From assembly GCF_002982135.1 (NCBI RefSeq), contig NZ_CP019981.1:1798001-1862000 (forward strand): a stretch of 64,000 nt of DNA, written 5' to 3'. Under the pieces are notes generated by a model. The model did no database searches and was not told the DNA's origin. It saw only the letters and a program-made list of their open reading frames with translations. The stretch is from Pediococcus inopinatus (GTDB lineage: Bacteria; Bacillota; Bacilli; Lactobacillales; Lactobacillaceae). Numbering within the stretch: position 1 is the stretch's first letter; the number at the start of each line of letters is the position of its first letter. Of the stretch, positions 10,206 to 17,446 are shown piece by piece. Both the position numbers and the translations under genes were made by a program.

Positions 10206-10249
10206 TCTTCACACGCTTTCTTTTTAATAATTTTAATTTAAGTGTATAC

Positions 10250-10279
10250 AGTATATATAGTAACAAAAAAGGCCATCAA
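10250..10279 (-). promoter_or_regulatory. Possible ychF promoter
   Basis: Minus-strand TTGATG (10274-10279), an 18-nt spacer, and TATACT (10250-10255), 45 nt before the ychF start. The match is moderate. Confidence 0.35.
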
Positions 10280-10370
10280 GGGACAGAGGCAACTCTAACG
10301 ATCCATTAAAAAGCATTGCTAAATTTAGCATAATCGCTCGTTTACAGTGCTAATCCTAAAAAGACAAATT

Positions 10371-10410
10371 AAAAAGTCTCACAACCGTAAATTAACTATG
10401 GCTGCAAAAC
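10371..10410 (-). terminator. Terminator after the DUF951 gene
   Basis: An 11-bp stem with several G-U pairs (10376-10386 with 10400-10410) followed by five T on the minus strand. Confidence 0.6.
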
Positions 10411-10426
10411 TCTTCTGCTCTTATAC

Positions 10427-10612
10427 TTAAGCTTCTGCCTTTTTCAAAATTTTCTTCAATTTGCGTTCAAAATCACGCCGAGAAAGCATGACAATGTGAC
10501 CACAATTCATGCACTTAATCTTGATGTCCATGCCCATGCGGATAATTTGCCACTCATTAGCCTGACAAGCATGTGGCTTTTTCATTTCAACAATATCATG
10601 TAGATCATACAT
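10427..10612 (-). CDS. DUF951-family small protein
   Basis: A 61-residue basic protein. The pattern MKKPHACQANEW...IKCMNCGH is characteristic of DUF951, where conserved Cys residues (the HxC and CMNC pairs) could bind zinc. AGGAGG lies 8 nt before the ATG. In lactobacilli and bacilli it sits between parB and ychF, as here. Its role is not known; a nucleic-acid binding function is only a guess from its size and charge. Confidence 0.88.
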   Translation of the reverse strand: MYDLHDIVEMKKPHACQANEWQIIRMGMDIKIKCMNCGHIVMLSRRDFERKLKKILKKAEA

Positions 10613-10652
10613 GCCGTTTTTCCTCCTGCTTTGTATTCATACAATTTCTTTT

Positions 10653-11516
10653 CTAATCCAATGAAATATCTAACAAACTCAAAATCCGACTTAAATCATC
10701 ATTTGACACATAATTAATTTCGATTTTACCGCCCTTGCTCTTCTGGTCAATAACGGCTTTGGTACCAAATTTTTCCTGTAATTGTTCTTCAATTTCACGG
10801 ACATATGGTGACTCTCTGTGCGCACTCGTGAGGGTCTGTTTTTTTGTGACTTGTTGTTCATTCAAACGATTAACTAAGTTTTCCAATTGACGAACAGTCA
10901 AATGTTCAGTAATCACTCGTTTGGCCAATGGGATCAGTTTATGCCGATCCTTCAAAGCAAGCAAGGTTCGTGCTTGGCCCATCGATAGGTCGCCATCTTG
11001 CAACATTTTTTTAATTGCTTGTGGCAACCGTAAAAGTCTTAAATAGTTCGCAATGTACGGACGACTTTTGCCCAATTTTTCTGAAACTTGAGCCTGCGTA
11101 AAATTTAGCTTAGCCATCAATGAATCGTAAGCCTGCGCTTCTTCTAGCGGCGTCAAATCTTCACGCTGCAAGTTCTCAATCACTGCAGCTTCCATTGTTT
11201 CCGCATCGTTTAGTTGGCTTATCAGCGCTGGAATTGTATGTAAACCGGCCATTTTAGCAGCTCGATAGCGTCTTTCGCCCGCAATCAGTTCATAATGATT
11301 AGCGTTTGAAAGTGGCTGGCGCACAATAATGGGTTGAAAGACTCCAGAAGCTTGAATAGAATTTGCAAGTTCTCGCAAAGCCTTAGAATCAAAATTATGG
11401 CGTGGTTGATAAGGATTGGGACGAATGTCGTCTAGATTAATCTCTACAACTTGTTTGCTATCCTCATCTCGCAAAAGCTTTTCGGCGCCCATTGTAGGTT
11501 TAGATTTACTTGTCAT
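10653..11516 (-). CDS. parB: Chromosome-partition protein ParB (Spo0J-like)
   Basis: A 287-residue CTP-dependent DNA clamp that loads at parS sites. The N-terminal ParB domain has [18 protein letters not shown] and the CTP-binding GERRYRAA, then [14 protein letters not shown], a helix-turn-helix ([22 protein letters not shown]), and a C-terminal dimer domain. I start it at ATG 11516, which overlaps the end of rsmG by 11 nt and has AAGGAAG upstream. Neither noc nor parA lies between rsmG and parB, unlike the usual order. The IRPNPYQPR sequence is closer to Spo0J than to Noc. The operon is rsmG-parB-DUF951. Confidence 0.9.
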   Translation of the reverse strand: MTSKSKPTMGAEKLLRDEDSKQVVEINLDDIRPNPYQPRHNFDSKALRELANSIQASGVFQPIIVRQPLSNANHYELIAGERRYRAAKMAGLHTIPALISQLNDAETMEAAVIENLQREDLTPLEEAQAYDSLMAKLNFTQAQVSEKLGKSRPYIANYLRLLRLPQAIKKMLQDGDLSMGQARTLLALKDRHKLIPLAKRVITEHLTVRQLENLVNRLNEQQVTKKQTLTSAHRESPYVREIEEQLQEKFGTKAVIDQKSKGGKIEINYVSNDDLSRILSLLDISLD

Positions 11517-12264
11517 GCTTGGTAACTTCCTTTTTCTGGCTGGCAATGGGTTCACGATTTGGTGTGCCCGGTTTACGCGGATATTTATTTGGCGTTTTAC
11601 GAATTTTTTCAATCCAAACTAAATGGCGTTCATCACCTGAAACGGGTAACTCTAAATGCTCATCTTTAGTCAACTTTCCGCCTAAAACTTGCATCGCTTT
11701 GTCGGCATCTGTAAGTTCGTCTTGGGTGTGACTCGCCTTCAGTGCCAGTAATTGGCCGCCGATCTTGACTAGTGGTAAACAAAGCTCCGTCAAAACAGAT
11801 AACCGCGCAACTGCCCGCGCTGTCACAAGATCGAAGGATTCGCGATGACCAAGCTTAGGAGCCGCAAAGGTTTCCGCACGGTCATGATAAAGTGTAACGT
11901 CTGTTAATTGCAATTTTTTCACTAACTCTTGTAAGAAAGTGATGCGCTTATTCAAAGAATCCACAATTGTCACTTGCAACTGGGGAAACACGATTTTTAG
12001 AGGAATTGAGGGAAAACCAGCACCGGCACCCACATCGCACAACGTAATTGGTTGCTCAAATAAAGCCGGATTTTGGACTCCTGGTAAAATTGAATCGTAA
12101 AAGTGTTTCAAATAAACGTCTTCAAGGCTGGTAATCGCCGTTAAATTTACGTGTTCATTCACTTCTACTAAGTATTGATAATATGTATGAAACTGTGCCA
12201 TTTGCGTTTCAGATAGGTTGATACCATGTGCCGCAAGTGTCTGCTGAAATTCTTCTGGGTTCAT
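11506..12264 (-). CDS. rsmG: 16S rRNA (guanine-527 N7) methyltransferase RsmG
   Basis: A 252-residue SAM-dependent enzyme that methylates G527 of 16S rRNA. The SAM-binding motif [15 protein letters not shown] and the following VDSLNKRI are clear, and TARAVARL marks the end of the catalytic core. TGGAGG precedes the ATG. The last 25 residues (from [14 protein letters not shown]) form a basic tail slightly longer than in most relatives and overlap parB. An inverted repeat lies just upstream (12278-12300). Confidence 0.95.
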   Translation of the reverse strand: MNPEEFQQTLAAHGINLSETQMAQFHTYYQYLVEVNEHVNLTAITSLEDVYLKHFYDSILPGVQNPALFEQPITLCDVGAGAGFPSIPLKIVFPQLQVTIVDSLNKRITFLQELVKKLQLTDVTLYHDRAETFAAPKLGHRESFDLVTARAVARLSVLTELCLPLVKIGGQLLALKASHTQDELTDADKAMQVLGGKLTKDEHLELPVSGDERHLVWIEKIRKTPNKYPRKPGTPNREPIASQKKEVTKHDK

Positions 12265-12277
12265 GTTGTTCCTCCAT

Positions 12278-12300
12278 TGTGAAACATTAAGTGTTCCACA
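12278..12300. promoter_or_regulatory. Inverted repeat upstream of rsmG
   Basis: TGTGAAACA-TTAAG-TGTTCCACA: 9-nt arms with one mismatch, 14 bp before the rsmG start. It could be an operator or the 5'-UTR hairpin. It is not a canonical parS. Confidence 0.35.
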
Positions 12301-12373
12301 TTATTATAAACAAAATAAGCGGATGGAACAAGGTAAGACTTGTCTATAGTGGCTAACTAAGCCTGTTTATCTG

Positions 12374-12408
12374 TTAAAAAAGATACCAATCGTTTGATTA
12401 GCATCTTT
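12374..12408 (-). terminator. Terminator after mazF
   Basis: Arms AAAGAT...TAATC and GATTG...ATCTTT (12379-12408), followed by a minus-strand T run at 12374-12381. Confidence 0.7.
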
Positions 12409-12418
12409 TCTGTGTAAT

Positions 12419-12760
12419 TCACAAACTCATTCCATTTTCTAAAATTTGCGTATAATTTTGAATGACTAAATTAAAATCCGCTGCCGACATTGTGGTCACT
12501 TTTTGCATATATCTTTTCCGGTAATCAAATGAGTAAATTTGCCATGCATTAACATAGCCATCAATTTTGATGTCGTGCACTTTAACGGAACCAAATTCAT
12601 GTTTAGTATGTGTAATAGGACACACCACGCACAAACCAACCAACTTATTGTACGGCGTAACACTGATTACAACTGCCGGACGGCGTTTATTGATCTCTTT
12701 GCCCGTAGAAGGATCAAAACCTAGGTAGATAATGTCCTGACAATGAGGATACTCAGTCAT
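12419..12760 (-). CDS. mazF: MazF/PemK-family toxin (mRNA interferase)
   Basis: A 113-residue endoribonuclease of the type II toxin class. Family features are the N-terminal QGDI-like CQDIIYLGFDP, the KRRPAVVIS core strand with its conserved arginine pair, and CPITHTKHEFGS with the catalytic Thr position. ATG 12760 overlaps the antitoxin stop (ATGACTGA), implying translational coupling; an alternative GTG lies at 12769. It is paired with the MazE-like gene upstream. The cut sequence cannot be predicted. Confidence 0.9.
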   Translation of the reverse strand: MTEYPHCQDIIYLGFDPSTGKEINKRRPAVVISVTPYNKLVGLCVVCPITHTKHEFGSVKVHDIKIDGYVNAWQIYSFDYRKRYMQKVTTMSAADFNLVIQNYTQILENGMSL

Positions 12761-12995
12761 CAAATTCACGCCCTAATCTTTTTACATCTTCAAATTCTGA
12801 TTTTTGTGGAGTGATTTTCTTCATTAATTTGGGATCTTTAAATGGGTTCTGAACTTTTGGCATAAACACAATTTCTCCTTCTGGCCCTTTAGTCACAAAA
12901 TAGCGTACATTTTCATCAAGTTTAATGCTTGCGGGAACGGTTAGGACTGTGGAGTTACCAACGTGTCGAGGCTTGATTGTTTGATCCATTGCCAT
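12753..12995 (-). CDS. mazE: MazE-like antitoxin (AbrB/SpoVT fold)
   Basis: An 80-residue protein. The N-terminal half has the swapped-hairpin AbrB pattern (KPRHVGNSTVLTVPASI), used to bind the operon's own promoter. The C-terminal acidic tail (EFEDVKRLGREFDD) is the likely toxin-binding part. ATG 12995 has AGGAG 7 nt upstream; a start six codons earlier would swallow that site. It overlaps mazF by 8 nt. A palindrome inside its promoter (13061-13079) is the likely operator. Confidence 0.88.
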   Translation of the reverse strand: MAMDQTIKPRHVGNSTVLTVPASIKLDENVRYFVTKGPEGEIVFMPKVQNPFKDPKLMKKITPQKSEFEDVKRLGREFDD

Positions 12996-13052
12996 ATTTT
13001 CTCTCCTCATCATTGTATTCTAGAAATTATAAAGTCATCATTAACAACTCAA

Positions 13053-13081
13053 ATCATATCGTATACACACCGTGTTTACAA
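13053..13081 (-). promoter_or_regulatory. mazEF promoter with operator-like palindrome
   Basis: Minus-strand TTGTAA (13076-13081), a 17-nt spacer, and TATGAT (13053-13058). The spacer region holds GTAAACAC-GGT-GTGTATAC (13061-13079), a palindrome with one mismatch, placed so that a bound MazE(F) complex would block RNA polymerase. Confidence 0.6.
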
Positions 13082-13180
13082 GAAAAACGGTCTTCTACAA
13101 CCCTATCACAACTCTCACAAAATAAATTACGCGCCATGAACGTTTTTCTACTAATTAATTTGGACATTTTTCAGTTGAAC

Positions 13181-13219
13181 AAAAAAACAAGCTCTCACAT
13201 TTTTGTGCGAAATCTTGTT
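13181..13219 (-). terminator. Terminator after the nucleoside hydrolase gene
   Basis: AACAAG (13186-13191) pairs with CTTGTT (13214-13219), with an inner CACA/TGTG pair, then seven T on the minus strand (13181-13187). Confidence 0.8.
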
Positions 13220-13240
13220 TCAAGTTCACTCTATTTTTAA

Positions 13241-14158
13241 TTATTCGACTTTCATATTCCGCACTTCTTCAATGAACCACTGATTAAAGTCATCGGCATC
13301 AATGCCAACTGCCACTTCAGCGTTCGTTTTCCCTTGATGATAAGCCCCGCGAATATCGGCCACTGTTTCACCGATCGCCGGACCGCTTGTTTGCACATCA
13401 ATCCAGTAACTTGCCATTTGGTAGAACTCCGGATGTAATAAGTAACAAATCGTGTTGACGTCGTGCATTGGGATGCCACCTTCATGACCTTCATAATAAT
13501 GTTTGAAAATGGCTGCCAACATGTTCCCTGCTTCACCCAGAGTTGCAACGGTATCCAGTGTTTTTGGAGTAAGCAACGCCTTCATTGTGACATCCAAGCC
13601 AATCATTACGATCGGAATTCCAGAGGCATACATAATCTTTGCTGCGTCAGGATCGGTAAAAACATTAAACTCAGCAGCACTGGTCATGTTGCCACGGCCT
13701 AAAGCACCCCCCATGGCAACGATCCGAGAAATTTTAGACTTAACTTCCGGATGAACTGCCAAAAGTAGTGCAATATTCGTATAAGCTCCCGTTGGAACTA
13801 AGGTGATTGGATCCTCGCTGCGCATAATGGTAAGGTACAAAGCTTCCATTGCGGAATGCTTCACAGTATCTCCGACCAGTTCATCGAAATCATAGCCAGG
13901 CATTCCTGATTCACCGTGAATCCGCGCTGCATCTTCAAACGGCTTCAGTAAAGGTTGTTCGGCACCACTAGCCACCGGTACTTTTTTGTTAAAAAAGTGC
14001 ACTAATTTCAAAGCATTCTTAGTGGTTTTATCGACAGTTACATTGCCGGCAACTGTTGTAATTAGTTTGACGTCAAATGCTGGATTATTCAAAGCTACAG
14101 AAATTGCCGCAGCATCATCGATTCCTGGGTCGCAGTCTATAATTATTTTGGTGGTCAT
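13241..14158 (-). CDS. Inosine-uridine-type nucleoside hydrolase
   Basis: A 305-residue enzyme that splits ribonucleosides into ribose and base. The calcium-binding N-terminal signature DCDPGIDDA (residues 8-16) is present, as are AMGGALGRGNMTSAAEFN and the C-terminal calcium site HDVNTICYLL. The length is normal. GAGGAG lies before the ATG. It is monocistronic with a terminator after it. The base preference (Rih A, B or C type) cannot be decided. It would act with the nucleoside transporter at 20.3 kb in nucleoside salvage. Confidence 0.93.
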   Translation of the reverse strand: MTTKIIIDCDPGIDDAAAISVALNNPAFDVKLITTVAGNVTVDKTTKNALKLVHFFNKKVPVASGAEQPLLKPFEDAARIHGESGMPGYDFDELVGDTVKHSAMEALYLTIMRSEDPITLVPTGAYTNIALLLAVHPEVKSKISRIVAMGGALGRGNMTSAAEFNVFTDPDAAKIMYASGIPIVMIGLDVTMKALLTPKTLDTVATLGEAGNMLAAIFKHYYEGHEGGIPMHDVNTICYLLHPEFYQMASYWIDVQTSGPAIGETVADIRGAYHQGKTNAEVAVGIDADDFNQWFIEEVRNMKVE

Positions 14159-14252
14159 TGTTTTGCCCTCCTCGATTTGTTAGATCTCTCTAACCTCCAT
14201 TGTACTGGATTCTCGGATTTTTAATAGTCTAAATTCTTTACAGGTGCTTGGC

Positions 14253-14942
14253 CTAACCAAAAATATTTTTGTACTGATTCAAGTCGGTACTCGTCCCCAC
14301 AAGTTCTCCTTTCACCACGATCCGGTTAGGTTCATTCGCATATGGCGACGCACAGGTAATTAAAGTCACTACTTTTTTCCCTGCAACCTCTTTTAGAACT
14401 TCAACCTCATTTTTAGGAACGGTGCGTTTGCTGTAAGTTCGGTAACGATAAACTTTCTGCATATCCGTTAAATAAATCATATCCCCAATTTTAACTCGTT
14501 TTAATGGGGAAAATAGAATCTGCGTATTCGTCATATAATGGCCAGCCATGGCATAGTTTCCCTGACCCATCTGTTGATCTTCACTCATCGTTCCAGCACC
14601 GCGAGAAAGCACCTGGTGGCCCAGACCTTTCCCAATTGGAAGTCGCAGCGAAACATTTGGAATGGCGACTTTTCCAACTGGCGCATAGTCTGATGTATCC
14701 CCTTGAACAAAATCTTTGGCGGTACCCCAAGTCGTGCTGGCGGGATTCAGCATTTTAACAGATGAGTAATCAAAATTGGCTGGTTTTCGTTTGGAAGCTT
14801 CCACTTTTTTGGGTGTCATGTTATCCACTTCTTCATTTCCCATGTTTTGAATTAGCGGATTACTTAACAAGCCAATCAGCGCGATGATCAATCCGACACA
14901 AAAGATGCTGGCGACTAACCACTTTTTAAATTTTCGGCTCAT
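14253..14942 (-). CDS. srtA: Class A sortase (housekeeping-type transpeptidase)
   Basis: A 229-residue membrane-anchored cysteine transpeptidase. It has one N-terminal signal anchor (about 8-28), then the sortase beta barrel with catalytic His in MAGHYMT, Cys in TLITCASP, and Arg in EPNRIVVKG. There is no C-terminal hydrophobic tail, which separates it from class C. The ATG follows the class C sortase stop directly, with AAGGTG 6 nt upstream, so it is the last gene of the pilus operon. It probably attaches finished pili or other LPXTG proteins to the wall. Confidence 0.9.
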   Translation of the reverse strand: MSRKFKKWLVASIFCVGLIIALIGLLSNPLIQNMGNEEVDNMTPKKVEASKRKPANFDYSSVKMLNPASTTWGTAKDFVQGDTSDYAPVGKVAIPNVSLRLPIGKGLGHQVLSRGAGTMSEDQQMGQGNYAMAGHYMTNTQILFSPLKRVKIGDMIYLTDMQKVYRYRTYSKRTVPKNEVEVLKEVAGKKVVTLITCASPYANEPNRIVVKGELVGTSTDLNQYKNIFG

Positions 14943-15767
14943 CTACTTCACCTTCTTTTTCTTATACCAACGATAGCCACCATATGCAGCGCCTCCAGCT
15001 ACAATTACTCCGAGACCGATCCAGATCCACGGAATTTGTTTCTTAGGGGCTGGTTCTTTCTCGTTTGGAATCCGATGTCCCCGAACCAACAAACGATGCG
15101 TGTTAATCATGTATGGCGTACAAGTCATCAACGTCACATAGTTATAATTATCATCCTTCGCAAAATTACCTAGTTCGGTCGGCTTGATCGTTTTGATTCG
15201 ATCGACTTTGTAAGTCATCTTCTTACCCTTCGAATTAATGAAGAAACGATCACCCTTTTTTAATTTGGGCAAATCTGTAAAGAGCTTGCTTCCAGGCAAC
15301 CCTCGGTGAGCCGTCACCACACTATGCGAACCCTTCTTGCCATCTAGTGGTGAAGTCTTTTCCATCAGCCCGGCGCCTTCACTTAATTGAAGATCCGCAG
15401 TTCCTTTAAAAATTGGTAATTTTGAGTCAATACCAGGAATATTAATCGTTCCCAACATTTCAACCTGAGTCAGCATTCCATTCATCGTGTGTGATTTTTT
15501 GTCTTTATCTACCTTTTTGACATTAAACTGTTGAAACGGGTTTTTAAACCAGGACAACGTTTTATTAATGCGGGAGGTGGAAACAACGACGGCTTGCTTA
15601 CTATGTCGCGAAACGTCATTATATGTGTCGATCATGCGGTGCTGTTGTTGTTGCGACATTGCATTTGAAACGAACGGGAAGGCCAGAATTCCCAGCCCGA
15701 TGACAAATATTAGCGTTGCAAGTATTCGTTTTAGCCATTTTTTCTTAATGACTAACACCTCCTTCAT
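14943..15767 (-). CDS. srtC: Class C (pilin-polymerising) sortase
   Basis: A 274-residue transpeptidase that joins pilin subunits. It has an N-terminal membrane segment, catalytic His in TAHRGLPGSKLFTDLPKL (class C signature), Cys in TLMTCTPY, Arg in THRLLVRGHR, and a C-terminal hydrophobic helix (IPWIWIGLGVIVAGG) with a basic tail. The start is odd: the only in-frame ATG (15767) overlaps the strong AAGGAGGTG site. The codon at the right distance (6 nt) after that site is ATT at 15749. True initiation may be at that AUU, or at the GTG (codon 4) within the ribosome site. Confidence 0.9.
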   Translation of the reverse strand: MKEVLVIKKKWLKRILATLIFVIGLGILAFPFVSNAMSQQQQHRMIDTYNDVSRHSKQAVVVSTSRINKTLSWFKNPFQQFNVKKVDKDKKSHTMNGMLTQVEMLGTINIPGIDSKLPIFKGTADLQLSEGAGLMEKTSPLDGKKGSHSVVTAHRGLPGSKLFTDLPKLKKGDRFFINSKGKKMTYKVDRIKTIKPTELGNFAKDDNYNYVTLMTCTPYMINTHRLLVRGHRIPNEKEPAPKKQIPWIWIGLGVIVAGGAAYGGYRWYKKKKVK

Positions 15768-15859
15768 AAAATTTATTTTTACTATTTATGTATAACAATA
15801 AGGATGAGTTTTCATCCTTATCGTTGATAAAACTTATGTTGTAAAAGTCAGATTAGTGA

Positions 15860-17338
15860 TTAAACTAATTTGTTTTTACGTGATTTGTAGTAGTAAAATC
15901 CTGCGCCACCCATCATTACTGCACCAACAAGGACGAATAACCAGATTCCCATACCACCAGTGGTTGGAAGACCAATCTTTGTATTTTCAATTTCTTGATC
16001 AGAAGTTGCCGAACTACCGGAATTGATTGTGAAAGGAATTAATTCTTTCTTTAATCCATAACCAGCTGGGGCCTTAGTTTCTTGGAGATAGTATCGTGTG
16101 CCTTCACCGTTATATGGCAATCCAGAAACAGATAATTTTCCATCGTCATCTGAAGTAATCTCACTTGCATTATCAAGATTGGTTACCCATTTAACAAATT
16201 TGTTATTACCATCTAGTTGCGCATACTTACGTGTGTCCGTGTTGTTATTAGTAACAACGAACTCAGCACCTTCTAAAACTAATTCTTCATCTTCACTATC
16301 GACTTTAATAAAGTCTTTATCTCCAGTCGTTAAGAAGTTGTCAATTTTAAAGACCCATCTACCATCTGTAGGCTCTGTTAATGTAGCCCAATCAGCTGAT
16401 CCTTCACGCTTTGTAAGTGTTCCGTTATTAACATTAAATAAGAATTTACCTTCAAGTAATTTCCATCCATCTAAAGTCTTAGTTTCTTCAAGGGAATAGT
16501 CTCCGTTTGAAAGCTTTTGAATTTCAATTTTTCCGTCTTCCCCGGTTGTTTTAGTAACACTCCCATTCGGCCCTGTTAGAGTAAATTCAACGCCTGCTTT
16601 TGTAATATATTTTGTTATATCCTCAGGATCTTGCATTTGTTTTTCCAAACCTGGGTCGGTTTTGGGAACTGTGTTTTTGGCATATAGATGAATTTTACTT
16701 GATGTTTCATGATCTTTCAGCGGAAGTCCAAAAATTAACGGTGCCGAAATCGAAGTTGCTTGACTAGAATCAGCATCTGTTTCTAGAATTAAATATTTAC
16801 CTTCATTTGAAATGCCTTCTTTATTGAAATTGAAAGTATTTCCTGTCCAGCCTTCGCTCTTAGTGTCAATCGTGTGTACAGCAGTTAAACCATTAGATGT
16901 AAGATATGTTCTTTGTGCCGCCAATATTTCGTCAACAGTTAAATCATTACCCTCGGCATCTTTTGAAAACTTGGAGATCAATTCCTGCTGAAAAGCGTTA
17001 AAGGCCTCTTCGTCATCTGCATATTGCCCCGATGGTTGCTCATCTTTCCAAGCTTCAAAAGTTGATTCAATATCGAAAATTGAAAACTCAACATTCCCAT
17101 CTGTTTTTTTATCATAGACTTCGTACCCTGGAATATCAGTTTTTTCAGCCCCGTCACTTTCGATAGTTTGAGCATCATCAGAGTTTTTTACCATTTTATG
17201 CAAACTAATTGTAAAATCTGTTTCCGCTGCACTCACACTCTTAATACTTGTTAACCCAAGTGCTAAAGGTGCCATGGCTGCTGCAACCAGCAGGCCGGCC
17301 CCAATTTTTTTAAAAAGCCCTTTTTTCTTTACTGTCAT
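15860..17338 (-). CDS. LPXTG-anchored major (shaft) pilin
   Basis: A 492-residue SpaA/SpaD-like subunit polymerised by the adjacent class C sortase. It has a signal peptide (1-37) and an N-terminal pilin domain ending in IHLYAKNT, where Lys221 is the probable linking lysine. The usual pilin motif is YPK; here Pro is replaced by Ala (YAK). Two CnaB-like domains follow, with E-box segments YSLEETKTLDGW (281-292) and YYLQETKAPAGY (417-428), where intramolecular isopeptide bonds are expected. The sorting signal is LPTTG (457-461) plus helix and KSRKNK tail. AGGAGG lies before the ATG. Confidence 0.9.
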   Translation of the reverse strand: MTVKKKGLFKKIGAGLLVAAAMAPLALGLTSIKSVSAAETDFTISLHKMVKNSDDAQTIESDGAEKTDIPGYEVYDKKTDGNVEFSIFDIESTFEAWKDEQPSGQYADDEEAFNAFQQELISKFSKDAEGNDLTVDEILAAQRTYLTSNGLTAVHTIDTKSEGWTGNTFNFNKEGISNEGKYLILETDADSSQATSISAPLIFGLPLKDHETSSKIHLYAKNTVPKTDPGLEKQMQDPEDITKYITKAGVEFTLTGPNGSVTKTTGEDGKIEIQKLSNGDYSLEETKTLDGWKLLEGKFLFNVNNGTLTKREGSADWATLTEPTDGRWVFKIDNFLTTGDKDFIKVDSEDEELVLEGAEFVVTNNNTDTRKYAQLDGNNKFVKWVTNLDNASEITSDDDGKLSVSGLPYNGEGTRYYLQETKAPAGYGLKKELIPFTINSGSSATSDQEIENTKIGLPTTGGMGIWLFVLVGAVMMGGAGFYYYKSRKNKLV

Positions 17339-17446
17339 GTGTTTTCCTCCTAATATTTAGCTATTACCCTCTTTGATTTTTTCTCGGACGCTCAATAAAA
17401 ATTCATTTAGCCTCGCCGTTCCAGTACTAATGGCAATATGATCCAA

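Noticed and set aside
12278..12300. parS site next to rsmG/parB
   Set aside because: The arms TGTGAAACA/TGTTCCACA are in the wrong order for the 16-bp consensus TGTTTCACGTGAAACA and have a 5-bp spacer.
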